The position numbers and the translations under genes are program-made. Shown in pieces: positions 56,628-64,000 of a stretch of 64,000 nucleotides of DNA. The stretch is from Pseudoroseicyclus tamaricis (GTDB taxonomy: Bacteria; Pseudomonadota; Alphaproteobacteria; Rhodobacterales; Rhodobacteraceae), in assembly GCF_012070395.1 (NCBI RefSeq), contig NZ_JAAFYS010000001.1:1280001-1344000 (forward strand), in the 5' to 3' direction. The notes beneath the pieces are model-generated. The model had not been told where the DNA came from, made no database searches, and saw only the letters and a program-made list of their open reading frames with translations. How positions within the stretch are numbered: position 1 is the stretch's first letter; each line of letters begins with the position of its first letter.

Positions 56628-57572
56628 ATGCCCCAGAAGATCCTGCTGGATGTCGACACCGGCATCGACGACGCGCTCGCCATCTACTACGCGCTCCGCC
56701 ACCCCGAGCTGGAGCCGGTCGGCTTCACCTGCGTCTTCGGCAATACTGATGTCGATATCGCCACGACCAACACGCTGCGCATCCTCGAGCTTGCCGGCCG
56801 TCCCGAGCTGCCCGTCGCCATGGGCGCCGCCCGCTCGCTCCTCTGGCCCTACACGCGCGAGGCGGATTTCGTGCATGGGTCCAACGGCCTCGGCGACGTC
56901 GAGCTGCCCGAGCCCGCCGCGAAGGCGGTGGACGAGCACGCCGCCGATTTCATCATCCGCATGGTGAAGGAGGCTCCCGGTGAGATCGCGCTCTGCCCCG
57001 TCGGCCCGATGACCAACATCGGCCTCGCCCTCGCCAAGGCGCCCGAGATCGCGGGCCTGGTGAAGGAGATTGTGGTCATGGGCTCGACCCTCGCCCATCC
57101 CGGCATCCACGGCGTGGCCCGCCCGATGGTCGACGCCAACTTCCACAACGATCCCGAGGCGGCCCACATCCTCATGCAATCGAGCGCGCCGATCACGCTC
57201 GTCGGCATGGACGCCACGATGACGACGCTGATGTCCCGGGAGATGATGGACGATATCCGCGCCAACGGCACCGAGGCCGGGCGGGTGCTGATGGAGATCA
57301 CCGAGTTCTACGTCCGCTCCTACGAGCAGATGCACCCCGGCATTGCGGGCTGCCCCCTGCACGACCCGCTCGCCGTCGCCGCCTGCCACGCGCCGGACCT
57401 GCTCACCCGCGAGCGCCTGCGCATCGACATCGAGCTCTCCGGCGCCCTCACCCGCGGCCAGGCCATCCCCGACCGCCGCCCCATGGGTCTGGAGCGGGCC
57501 AATTGCGAGGTGGCGACGGGGGTGGACGCGCCGCGCTTCGAGGCAATGTTCCACGAGACGATGCTGATGTGA
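56628..57572 (+). CDS. Nucleoside hydrolase
   Basis: A 314-residue inosine/uridine-preferring nucleoside hydrolase. The N-terminal calcium site 'DVDTGIDDA' (residues 8-16) is the family signature. Further segments: 'PVGPMTNIGLALAKAPEI', 'EIVVMGSTLAHPG', 'ANFHNDPEAAHILMQSSAPITLVGMDAT' and 'CPLHDPLAVAACHAPDL' (the catalytic-site His region). It cleaves the N-glycosidic bond of nucleosides to base plus ribose. Last gene of the operon, which links nucleoside import to salvage or catabolism. Confidence 0.95.
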   Translation: MPQKILLDVDTGIDDALAIYYALRHPELEPVGFTCVFGNTDVDIATTNTLRILELAGRPELPVAMGAARSLLWPYTREADFVHGSNGLGDVELPEPAAKAVDEHAADFIIRMVKEAPGEIALCPVGPMTNIGLALAKAPEIAGLVKEIVVMGSTLAHPGIHGVARPMVDANFHNDPEAAHILMQSSAPITLVGMDATMTTLMSREMMDDIRANGTEAGRVLMEITEFYVRSYEQMHPGIAGCPLHDPLAVAACHAPDLLTRERLRIDIELSGALTRGQAIPDRRPMGLERANCEVATGVDAPRFEAMFHETMLM

Positions 57573-57652
57573 GCAGGGTGGTCCGGGGTGGCGAAGGAGC
57601 GGGGCCTCTCAGCTTCCAACAGGGGAGCTGAACCCGTTCCGATCTTGACCCA

Positions 57653-59005
57653 TCAAGCCATTCCTTCTTGCCTCACATATTCCCTACCAGCCGCACCACG
57701 CCAATCCGCCTGCACTCCAGCCGCCCGACGCTCTCCGGCCAGCTCCGCCGCATGGATGCCCAGCACGACGAGCCCCGGCCAAAGCATGTAGGCCTCGATC
57801 TCCAGGTTCTCGCCGAAGGAGAGCAGCACGATCGTCATGAGGATGCTCAGCGGCAGGCGCCCCCGCGGCCCCTTCGCGGCGTCGACGATGGCGAGCAGGG
57901 TCTGGACGCCCAGCGGCACGAGCAGGGCGAAGAGGCCCACGAGACCCTTCACGAAGAGCAGGCCCCACCAGGTGTGGTGGCTGCCGATGGGCATGTATTC
58001 CACGACATGCGCGCCGGGATGGACCGTGCCATGGCCGAACCAGAAGGCCTCCTCCCGCCAGCGCTCGCCGGCGATGCGCTGCAACGTCTCGCGCACCCGG
58101 GTGCTGTCGGCGCGGGCGCCCTTGAAGGCGGCGACGCCGTCCAGCGCCATCCGCACCAGCGCCGTGCCCACGACCGCCAGCGACGCGGCCAAAGCTGCCA
58201 TCAGCTGCCACGCCCAGCCCTTCAGGAGGAGCGGCAGGAGGCGCGGCCCGATGGTGCAGGCGACGAGGCCGACGAGCCCCATGCGCGACTTCGACAGCAG
58301 GATCATCGCCGTCCCCGCCGCGAGGCCGGTGGCGCGCCAGCGGATGTTCCGCTCCTCCAGCGCGAAGGCGACCTGCACGACGCCGAGAAGCGCGGCGAAG
58401 GGCGACCAGGGGGCGTAGAACTGCCAGCGCGGCGTCCAGCTCGCCGGATCCCAAGTGAAGAAGTAGACCGAGAAGTACTCCGGCCCCGGCCCGCCGATGG
58501 CCTTCAGCGGAGAGGTGAAGATCTTCTCCGGCAGGCCCACGTATGGGGCGGCGAAGAGCACGGGCAGGAGCGCCAGCGTCCACGCCCCCACCACGCATTG
58601 CCCCCGCACGAGGATCTCCCGGCGGATCGGCAGCACCGCCCCGGCGAGGGGAAAGAGCGCGAGCAGCGCCCAGCCCTTGGCCCAGCCGATGGAGGACTTG
58701 ATGGTCTGCTTCAGGCCCAGCCCCCAGTCGACATGGCCGACCCAGAGGGCGACGAGCATCACCAGCATCCCGATGATCCAGAGCCACACCACGCCCGGCA
58801 CCGCCCCCTTCGCCCGCAGCCCCGGGTGGATCGCCGGGCCGAGGTAGAGCGAGAGCATGGCAAGCCCGCCCAGCAGCCAGCCCAGCACCGGGCCCACCAC
58901 GTAGAGGGCGCCGACGAAGTAGAAGGGCCATGTCCAGCGGAGCGCCTTGAAGGCCATGGCCTCCGCCAGGTTCTGCGGGGCGAGGTGGGCGGGCGCGGCG
59001 CTCAT
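57653..59005 (-). CDS. O-antigen ligase/polymerase-like membrane protein
   Basis: A 450-residue integral membrane protein with about ten hydrophobic segments. A central extramembrane stretch (~180-210, 'GPGPEYFSVYFFTWDPASWTPRWQFYAPW') and a second loop ('EEAFWFGHGTVHPGAHVVEYMPIGSHHTWWGLLFVKGLVG', ~330-370) resemble the Wzy/WaaL periplasmic loops, where 'G-x-H...WWGLLF-x-K-G-xG' is the usual motif. The start overlaps the stop of the chain-length protein. Inferred role: polymerisation or ligation of exopolysaccharide repeat units. Confidence 0.82.
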   Translation of the reverse strand: MSAAPAHLAPQNLAEAMAFKALRWTWPFYFVGALYVVGPVLGWLLGGLAMLSLYLGPAIHPGLRAKGAVPGVVWLWIIGMLVMLVALWVGHVDWGLGLKQTIKSSIGWAKGWALLALFPLAGAVLPIRREILVRGQCVVGAWTLALLPVLFAAPYVGLPEKIFTSPLKAIGGPGPEYFSVYFFTWDPASWTPRWQFYAPWSPFAALLGVVQVAFALEERNIRWRATGLAAGTAMILLSKSRMGLVGLVACTIGPRLLPLLLKGWAWQLMAALAASLAVVGTALVRMALDGVAAFKGARADSTRVRETLQRIAGERWREEAFWFGHGTVHPGAHVVEYMPIGSHHTWWGLLFVKGLVGLFALLVPLGVQTLLAIVDAAKGPRGRLPLSILMTIVLLSFGENLEIEAYMLWPGLVVLGIHAAELAGERRAAGVQADWRGAAGREYVRQEGMA

Positions 59006-60480
59006 TCCGCCGGCACCGCGTAGGCGGGGGCCGCGCCGGGCTGCACCGGGTCGTCGGGGATCAGCCTGGTGATCAGCGGGCGGCGGATCCAGCCGAGGAG
59101 GAGGCCCATCATCGCGAAGAGGCTGCCCGCGACGCCGGCGGCGACGGCGAGCTTGCGCTTCGGCGAGGAGGGCTCCACCGGCAGCGAGGGGTCCTCGAGC
59201 ACCTGCACGAGCGGGTAGGAGGCATAGACATCGGTCTTCGTCGTCTCTGCCCGCGCCATGGCCGAGGCGAAGACGGCCTCCGCCACGCGGAAGTCGCGCT
59301 GCATGTCCTCCAGCCGGGCGGCGGGCTCGATGAGGTCGAGCTTGCGGGCCTCGACCGCCGCGAGGCGCTCGGTGAGCACGGCGTGCTCGGCGGCAAGGCC
59401 CGCGCGCTCCGCCTCGGCGGCGACGAGATCGCTGAGGAGGCCGGCGCGGCTGCCGACATGGCTGATGTCGAGCGTGGCGAGCTCCGCCTCGCCCAGACCC
59501 GTGAGCCGGGCGGCGCGGCTCATGGCCTCGGCCTCGGCGGCGGCATAGCCCGAGCGGGCGGCGCGCACGTCGGGGTGGCTCTCGCCGAAGCGGGCGCGGG
59601 CCTGGGAGAGAAGGGCGGCCTGGGCGGACATCTCCTCCGTCAGCGCCGCGAACTCGGTATCGGCGTGCAGCTTCAGGGCAGAGGCGGCGAGGCGCGCATC
59701 GGTTCCGAGGGAGGCCTGCAAGGCGGCCACCGCCTCCGTCCGGTCATCGAGCGTGGCGCCGAGGTCGCTCACCCGCGCGGCGAGCGTCTCCGCCTCCGCC
59801 ACCAGCGCGCCGTACTGCTCGGCGGAGATCAGGCCGGTCTCGCGCTGCAGGCGCGAGATCTCGTCCCGCGTGGCGAGCACGGAGCTGCGGTAATCGTCGA
59901 TGGCTCCGAGGCCGCTTTGCTGCCTCTGGTGCAGCTCGTCCGTCCGCAGCTCCTCGATCTCGGAGAAGAAGGCCTGCAACAGCGCCTCGCCGCGCGCCTG
60001 CGCGTCATCGGGGCTGTTGCCGGTGATGGAGACATGGATGAGCCCGGTCTGGTCGATCAGCTCCACCCGCGGCTGGCCGAAATCGACCCGCCGCATGTCC
60101 ATCTCGCCCGCGGCCGCCGCGACGATGCGGTCGGCGCCGAAGAGGCGCTTGTAGGTTTCCGTCGGGCTGACGGAGCTGCTGGAGAAGGGCGAGCTGGAGT
60201 TGGAGGAGGCCTGCCCGATCTGGTCGAGGTTGACCGAGGCGGAGGACCCGGCGCCCGGCAGGATCAGCGACATGCCCGAGGTGTAGCGCAGCGGCGCCGT
60301 CTTCAGGTAGCCGGTGATCGGCGCCCAGACGCAGACGAGGGCGATGGCGAAGAGCCCCGCGTAGCGCGGCAGGCGGCCGAGATCGTTCGGGCGGCCCCCC
60401 TTGAGGACCCGCCCGAAACTCAGTTGCACGAGCGGCAGGCGCAGCAGGGGCGGAACGAAGGTGCGGCGGGCTTGGGTCAT
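59002..60480 (-). CDS. Polysaccharide chain-length/Wzc-like co-polymerase (no kinase domain)
   Basis: A 492-residue protein with an N-terminal membrane segment (~43-62), a large periplasmic part with long coiled coils (~150-420, rich in Ala/Glu/Arg), and a C-terminal membrane segment (~447-468). It has the Wzz-like 'YTSGMSLILPGAGSSASVNL', 'TETYKRLFGADRIVAAAA' and 'LVQVLEDPSLPVEPSSPKRKLAVAAGVAGSLF' (the P-x-x-P-x-x-P-x-K motif). The C-terminal Tyr-kinase domain found in Wzc is absent; the protein ends shortly after the second membrane segment. Start at ATG 60480 after AAGGAGAG. Confidence 0.87.
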   Translation of the reverse strand: MTQARRTFVPPLLRLPLVQLSFGRVLKGGRPNDLGRLPRYAGLFAIALVCVWAPITGYLKTAPLRYTSGMSLILPGAGSSASVNLDQIGQASSNSSSPFSSSSVSPTETYKRLFGADRIVAAAAGEMDMRRVDFGQPRVELIDQTGLIHVSITGNSPDDAQARGEALLQAFFSEIEELRTDELHQRQQSGLGAIDDYRSSVLATRDEISRLQRETGLISAEQYGALVAEAETLAARVSDLGATLDDRTEAVAALQASLGTDARLAASALKLHADTEFAALTEEMSAQAALLSQARARFGESHPDVRAARSGYAAAEAEAMSRAARLTGLGEAELATLDISHVGSRAGLLSDLVAAEAERAGLAAEHAVLTERLAAVEARKLDLIEPAARLEDMQRDFRVAEAVFASAMARAETTKTDVYASYPLVQVLEDPSLPVEPSSPKRKLAVAAGVAGSLFAMMGLLLGWIRRPLITRLIPDDPVQPGAAPAYAVPAE

Positions 60481-60917
60481 GTGTGCTCTCCTTTGGCCGG
60501 AGAGATACGAGACCTGGGCGATGGGCGCGCCGTCCTGCCGGGTTAGCCGGCCGGCGCCGTGGGATGCCCCGCCTATCCCGACGGGTAGGTCATCGAGGGC
60601 CGGGCAGGATTCCGTCTTTTGAAATCCGCGCTGCAGCTTGAGGTCTTGCACACTGCGTGACGCACTCGATGTCCCAAGGGGGCTTCGGCCGGGTCTTCGG
60701 CCGGGTCTTCTGAGGACGTCGATGGTCGACGTCAACTATGCGGGACGAAGCCGCCGTTCCGCCGCTGGAACGAGCGTCCGCTATGCGAGCCGGATTGTCT
60801 GGGGAGCGTTCCGGCGCCAGACTGTGCATCGTGCCCCTTCCAGAGATATACTAGGACAGCGTCAGTGCTTCACGGCGTGGCTCGGACCCACTGAAACGAT
60901 TTGAATAATGTGAGACG
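60481..60917. other. Gap with a 12-bp tandem repeat
   Basis: 437 bp with no supportable gene. It holds two perfect copies of CTTCGGCCGGGT plus a partial third (60683-60710). An 88-residue frame over this region (60638-60904) only reflects that repeat and has no family features. Confidence 0.5.
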
Positions 60918-61568
60918 ATGGCCAGCCTATTCATACCTTCGCGCAACGCGCTGTTCCTGCATTTGCCCAAGACGGCCGGATACTCGGTCTCGACGGCACT
61001 GGCCGAGGCGTTCCCCGACACCCAATCCTATCCGGTTCGCGACATGTCCCGAGCCGAAAGCGCGGCGAGCTATCTCGGAGAGCGTCTAGACCCCGCCGTC
61101 TTCGCCCGAACATGGAGCTTCTGTTTCGTGCGCAACCCGTGGGACTGGGCGGTGTCTGGCTGGCTGCACGTTACCCGTAACACGGGCGCCTACGGCGATT
61201 CGCCGCCGAGCTTCGCTGAGTTCCTGACAGGTTCGTGGGACCAGGGGCTCAAGAGGAACCCCAACCCGCGCAAGTTCAATTCACCGCAAACCTTCGTCGC
61301 CTACCATACGCAGTTGACCCAGTCCGAGCACTTGGCCGGACGCAATGGGGAAGACCCGGTCCCGCTCGCGTTCTACGCCCGGTTCGAACAGCTGTCCCAG
61401 GACTGGGCGCGCATCTGCGACAGGCTCGGTCGGGCTATTTCGCTCCCGCACCAGAACAAGTCGCAGCGCGGCCACTACACGGACTATTACACGGACCCGC
61501 TTCGCGAGATCGTCGCACGCCGCAACGCCGCCCTAATTGCCCGCTTCGGATATGCGTTCGGTGAATGA
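60918..61568 (+). CDS. Sulfotransferase family protein
   Basis: A 216-residue sulfotransferase-like protein (Sulfotransfer_2 type). The PAPS 5'-phosphosulfate loop is 'LHLPKTAGYSVS' (residues 14-25), and the 3'-phosphate-binding motif is 'FVRNPWDWAVSGW' (~70-82) with the R-x-P...S pattern. The C-terminal 'GHYTDYYTDPLREIVARRNAALIARFGYAF' is the usual tail of this group. It probably sulfates a polysaccharide or lipid; the exopolysaccharide genes around it support the former. No signal peptide. Confidence 0.87.
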   Translation: MASLFIPSRNALFLHLPKTAGYSVSTALAEAFPDTQSYPVRDMSRAESAASYLGERLDPAVFARTWSFCFVRNPWDWAVSGWLHVTRNTGAYGDSPPSFAEFLTGSWDQGLKRNPNPRKFNSPQTFVAYHTQLTQSEHLAGRNGEDPVPLAFYARFEQLSQDWARICDRLGRAISLPHQNKSQRGHYTDYYTDPLREIVARRNAALIARFGYAFGE

Positions 61569-61990
61569 TACCTCGGCGCGTTCGCAGTTGCGGCCGTGGA
61601 GCTTCGCTTAGATCCTTGCCTGGGCACCGCGACGGGGCGATGCTTTCGCATGTCCTGCGCCATTGCGCCGGGTTCGGTATCCTACCGCCTGACCTGCATC
61701 TCGTACTGCCCGCTGAGGATCCTGCCGAGAAACCCGATGGCCGCCTCACCAACACCACTTGGCGTAATCACCTCTTCCCCCTGCCTGCCGTTCGCGTGTG
61801 AGGATCGACAGTGTAGCTTCGAGTCTCGCCAACGCCCTCAGGATGACCGCACATGAGGCGTTGGTAACGGCCGGTCGATGCAGGCTGTCAAAGGCGTGGA
61901 ATGGGCTCTAAGCGGTCATTGGGCGTTCGAACCGCCGGCTGTCTCGTCCTCACCACACAATGCCAAAGCCGAGCACCCGGAAAGCGTAGG
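61569..61990. other. Gap without recognisable gene
   Basis: 422 bp between the sulfotransferase and a convergent response-regulator gene. Frames are short with no ribosome-binding sites or family features. I see no clear terminator hairpin. Confidence 0.4.
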
Positions 61991-62602
61991 TCAGAACAGG
62001 CCCTGGTCGCGAGCGATCATGGCGGCCTGCGTGCGGTTGCTGGCGCCGATCTTGCGGTAGAGCGTCTTCATGTGGAGCTTCACCGTGGGCTCGCGGATGT
62101 CGAGATCGCGGGCGATCTCCTTGTTCGACTTCCCCTCCGTCAGCCCCTGCAGCACCTCGATCTCGCGCTGAGAGAGCTTGTCGGCGAGCGGGTTGGCGAC
62201 CGTCTCCTCCGTGGCGCGCAGGAAGTCGAGGGGCGCGTATTGCTCGCCCATCGCCATGAAGCGGATCGCGTTGACGAGCGACTTGGCCGAGAGCGTCTTG
62301 GGCAGGAAGCCGGCGGCCCCGGCGGCGAGCGTCTGCTCGGCCACCTCGCGGTCGGCGGTGCCGGAGATGATGGCGACGTGGTGCTCCCCCGGCATCTCCA
62401 TGATGCGTGAGAGGCCAGACAGACCGTTCATTCCCGGCATGCCGTAATCGAGGAGGACGAGGGCGAAGGGCTGCTCGGCGACGAGCTTCTCGGCCTCGCT
62501 GAAGTTGGCGGCCGTTTCCGTCTCGAGGTTGGCTTCACTCGCGAGGAACATCACCAGCGTGTCGCGCAGAAGGTCGTGATCGTCGGCAATCAGGATCCGC
62601 AT
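61991..62602 (-). CDS. LuxR-type response regulator (orphan)
   Basis: A 203-residue NarL/FixJ-class regulator. Receiver: 'MRILIADDHD' (D7, D8), phospho-acceptor D52 in 'LVLLDYGMPGMNG' and K102 in 'GFLPKTL'. LuxR helix-turn-helix: 'LSQREIEVLQGLTEGKSNKEIARDLDIREPTVKLHMKTLYRKIG' (~143-187). No partner kinase is in the window. It lies divergent from the WecG-WcaJ fusion gene with a 329-bp intergenic region, so it may control exopolysaccharide synthesis; that is inference from position. Confidence 0.92.
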   Translation of the reverse strand: MRILIADDHDLLRDTLVMFLASEANLETETAANFSEAEKLVAEQPFALVLLDYGMPGMNGLSGLSRIMEMPGEHHVAIISGTADREVAEQTLAAGAAGFLPKTLSAKSLVNAIRFMAMGEQYAPLDFLRATEETVANPLADKLSQREIEVLQGLTEGKSNKEIARDLDIREPTVKLHMKTLYRKIGASNRTQAAMIARDQGLF

Positions 62603-62931
62603 GGGCTTCGTCTCCGTGGTGGAGCGCTGGCGCTCCCGGCGTTCAGTCGGCGTGGGGCTTCATAGCATGGGCGGCCGGTCGCGGCTCGCGGCGCGGACCC
62701 GAAATTACTCAAGATAGTGTCAATAGCAGGGCAGGGGCCATGCGCGACCTACCCACCCGGATAAGGGCGCGCGCCCGATGGGATAGCGCGCGATCCGGCC
62801 GGGGACAGGAGGCTCTCCGGCCGGGGACGGCGCCCCGCCATCCGGGGCCGAGACCTCGCCGGCCGCGCCGTTGAGCGGCGGGCGTCTCCTCCCGCAAGTC
62901 ATTGGAAACGATTGTGAAAGGATCGCCTCCA
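62603..62931. promoter_or_regulatory. Divergent upstream region of LuxR-type regulator and glycosyltransferase gene
   Basis: A 329-bp gap. A perfect 12-bp palindrome GGGCGCGCGCCC lies at 62765-62776. Two direct copies of TCCGGCCGGGGAC (62794-62806, 62816-62828) are 22 bp apart, that is two helical turns, a spacing seen for regulator sites. AAAGGAT at 62917 precedes the glycosyltransferase ATG. Site function is unproven. Confidence 0.4.
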
Positions 62932-64000
62932 ATGAGCTACGTCTCCACCGTCCCCGCCCTCTCCTCAGAGCAGACCCCCGCCCTCCGCGCCGCTCCGCCG
63001 GCCCCCTCGGGCCTCACCCCCGTACGGGTGTTCGGCCTGCCGCTGGTCAGCGCCAGCACCCGCAGCGTGATCGATCATCTGCTCGCGCCGGGCCGGCGCA
63101 GCCGCGTCGCCTTCCTCAACGCGCATTGCGCCAACGTCATGGTCCGCGACAGCGCCTATGAAGACGCGCTGCACACCGCCGACCTCGTGCTGCCCGACGG
63201 CATCGGGGTGGAGCTCGCCGCCCGCATGGCCGGCGACCGCCTCGCCGAGAACCTCAACGGCACCGATTTCGTGCCGGCCCTGCTGGAGGCCGCCGCGGCG
63301 AAGGGCCTCAGCGTCTTCCTCTTCGGCGGCCAGCCGGGCGTGGCCGACGCCGCCGCGCGCAACCTCTGCCTGCGCATCCCGGGCCTGCGTGTCGTCGGCA
63401 CCCGCGATGGCTTCGAGGGGGCGAAGAACGCCTCCGCCGCCGTCGCCGCCATCAATGCCGCGCAGCCCGACATCGTGCTGGTCGCGATGGGCGTGCCGAC
63501 GCAGGACGTCTGGCTCGCCCGCCACGCCGCCCATCTCGATGCGCGCATCACGCTCGGCGTCGGCGCGCTCTTCGATTTCCTCTCCGGCCGCGTCCGCCGG
63601 GCGCCGAAGCTGGTGCGCGCCGCGCGCTGCGAATGGGTCTGGCGGCTGGCGATGGAGCCGCGCCGGATGGCGCGCCGCTACCTCACCGGCAATGCCGCAT
63701 TCCTCGCCCGCGCCGCCGTGCGCGCCTGGGCCGGGCGCGACCGGGCGGCGATGGCCAAGCGGGCGGTGGACCTCTCGCTCTCGGCCATCGCGATGCTCGC
63801 GGCGGCGCCGATCCTGCTGCTCATCGCGGCGGCCATCAAGCTGGAGAGCCGGGGCCCCGTCTTCTTCCGGCAGGTGCGCGTCGGCAAGGATGGTGTGCCC
63901 TTCACCATGCTGAAGTTCCGCTCGATGCATATCGACGCCGAAGCCCGCCGCGCCGCGCTGCTCGCCCAGTCCGACCGGGAAGGCGTCTGCTTCAAGTCCC
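62932..64000 (+). CDS. WecG/TagA/CpsF glycosyltransferase fused to WcaJ-type sugar transferase (partial)
   Basis: An open frame of at least 356 residues reaching the window end. Residues ~30-245 are a GT26 WecG/TagA/CpsF domain: 'VAFLNAHCANVMVRDSAYEDAL', 'ADLVLPDGIGVELAARM', 'LNGTDFVPALLEAAAAKGLSVFLFGGQPGVADAAA', 'DIVLVAMGVPTQDVWLARH' and 'GVGALFDFLSGRVRRAPK'. From ~274 a polyprenyl-phosphate sugar transferase begins: 'KRAVDLSLSAIAMLAAAPILLLIAAAIKLESRGPVFFRQVRVGKDGVPFTMLKFRSM'. The second enzyme starts a repeat unit on undecaprenyl phosphate and the first adds the next sugar, so two successive steps may be joined in one protein. The C-terminus is outside the window. Related fusions exist in annotated genomes (from memory). 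Confidence 0.92.
   Translation, partial: MSYVSTVPALSSEQTPALRAAPPAPSGLTPVRVFGLPLVSASTRSVIDHLLAPGRRSRVAFLNAHCANVMVRDSAYEDALHTADLVLPDGIGVELAARMAGDRLAENLNGTDFVPALLEAAAAKGLSVFLFGGQPGVADAAARNLCLRIPGLRVVGTRDGFEGAKNASAAVAAINAAQPDIVLVAMGVPTQDVWLARHAAHLDARITLGVGALFDFLSGRVRRAPKLVRAARCEWVWRLAMEPRRMARRYLTGNAAFLARAAVRAWAGRDRAAMAKRAVDLSLSAIAMLAAAPILLLIAAAIKLESRGPVFFRQVRVGKDGVPFTMLKFRSMHIDAEARRAALLAQSDREGVCFKS

Noticed and set aside
60638-60904. 88-residue + strand frame before the sulfotransferase
   Set aside because: Its only pattern (GLRPGLRPGL) is the direct translation of a 12-bp tandem repeat.

Overview
The window is G+C-rich alphaproteobacterial DNA, most likely from the Rhodobacterales (Rhodobacteraceae/Roseobacteraceae). 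I infer this from the purL - bolA - monothiol glutaredoxin block, a GTA-type 'megatron' tail gene remnant, the dense ABC and tripartite tricarboxylate (TTT) transport operons, and intergenic repeats that resemble those of this group. No species can be named from the sequence alone.

Layout. (1) 1-7.2 kb is housekeeping: grxD (partial), bolA, a GNAT acetyltransferase, purL, a PhnB-like VOC protein, ychF, an esterase-like/phytase-like periplasmic protein and tRNA-Ser(GCT). (2) 7.25-22.4 kb is an accessory block that begins directly after the tRNA. It holds an N-terminally truncated, frameshifted Dna2-like nuclease-helicase; a decayed tail module (megatron plus DUF2793 fibre, with several stops and frameshifts); an A+T-richer three-gene cassette; and degenerate IS5-type sequence. 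The cassette is the most interesting part. It contains a soluble GAF/HATPase kinase-like protein, a receiver joined to an Xre/MbcA/ParS-type antitoxin domain (currently frameshifted at G6), and a RES-domain toxin. This looks like a toxin-antitoxin pair placed under phosphorelay control.

(3) 22.4-29.6 kb: a LysR regulator divergent from a D-2-hydroxyacid dehydrogenase / RraA-like / TctCBA operon, followed by an MFS exporter. (4) 29.6-41.0 kb: a broken metallo-beta-lactamase-fold gene, then a leftward eight-gene operon. It encodes a ureohydrolase, a PotABCD-type importer, a chlorohydrolase-like amidohydrolase and two creatininase-family proteins, with a divergent LysR; I infer uptake and degradation of a guanidino or cyclic-amide compound. 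(5) 41.1-49.8 kb: a LacI regulator and an aldo/keto reductase divergent from a carbohydrate ABC operon with two VOC proteins, a TIM-barrel isomerase and a cupin. A perfect 16-bp palindrome sits between the divergent units.

(6) 49.9-57.6 kb: a 2-hydroxyacid dehydrogenase (leftward), then an SDR plus BMP-type nucleoside ABC transporter plus nucleoside hydrolase operon. (7) 57.6-64 kb: exopolysaccharide functions (O-antigen ligase-like protein, Wzz/Wzc-like chain-length protein, sulfotransferase, LuxR-type response regulator, and a fused WecG/TagA glycosyltransferase - WcaJ-type sugar transferase cut by the window end).

All clear frameshifts and internal stops lie in accessory or solitary genes (helicase, tail genes, receiver-antitoxin, IS, MBL-fold gene), while the metabolic and housekeeping genes are intact. 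This argues for real decay rather than generally poor sequence, although the single homopolymer shifts (A7 in the helicase, G6 in the receiver-antitoxin gene) need read-level checking.
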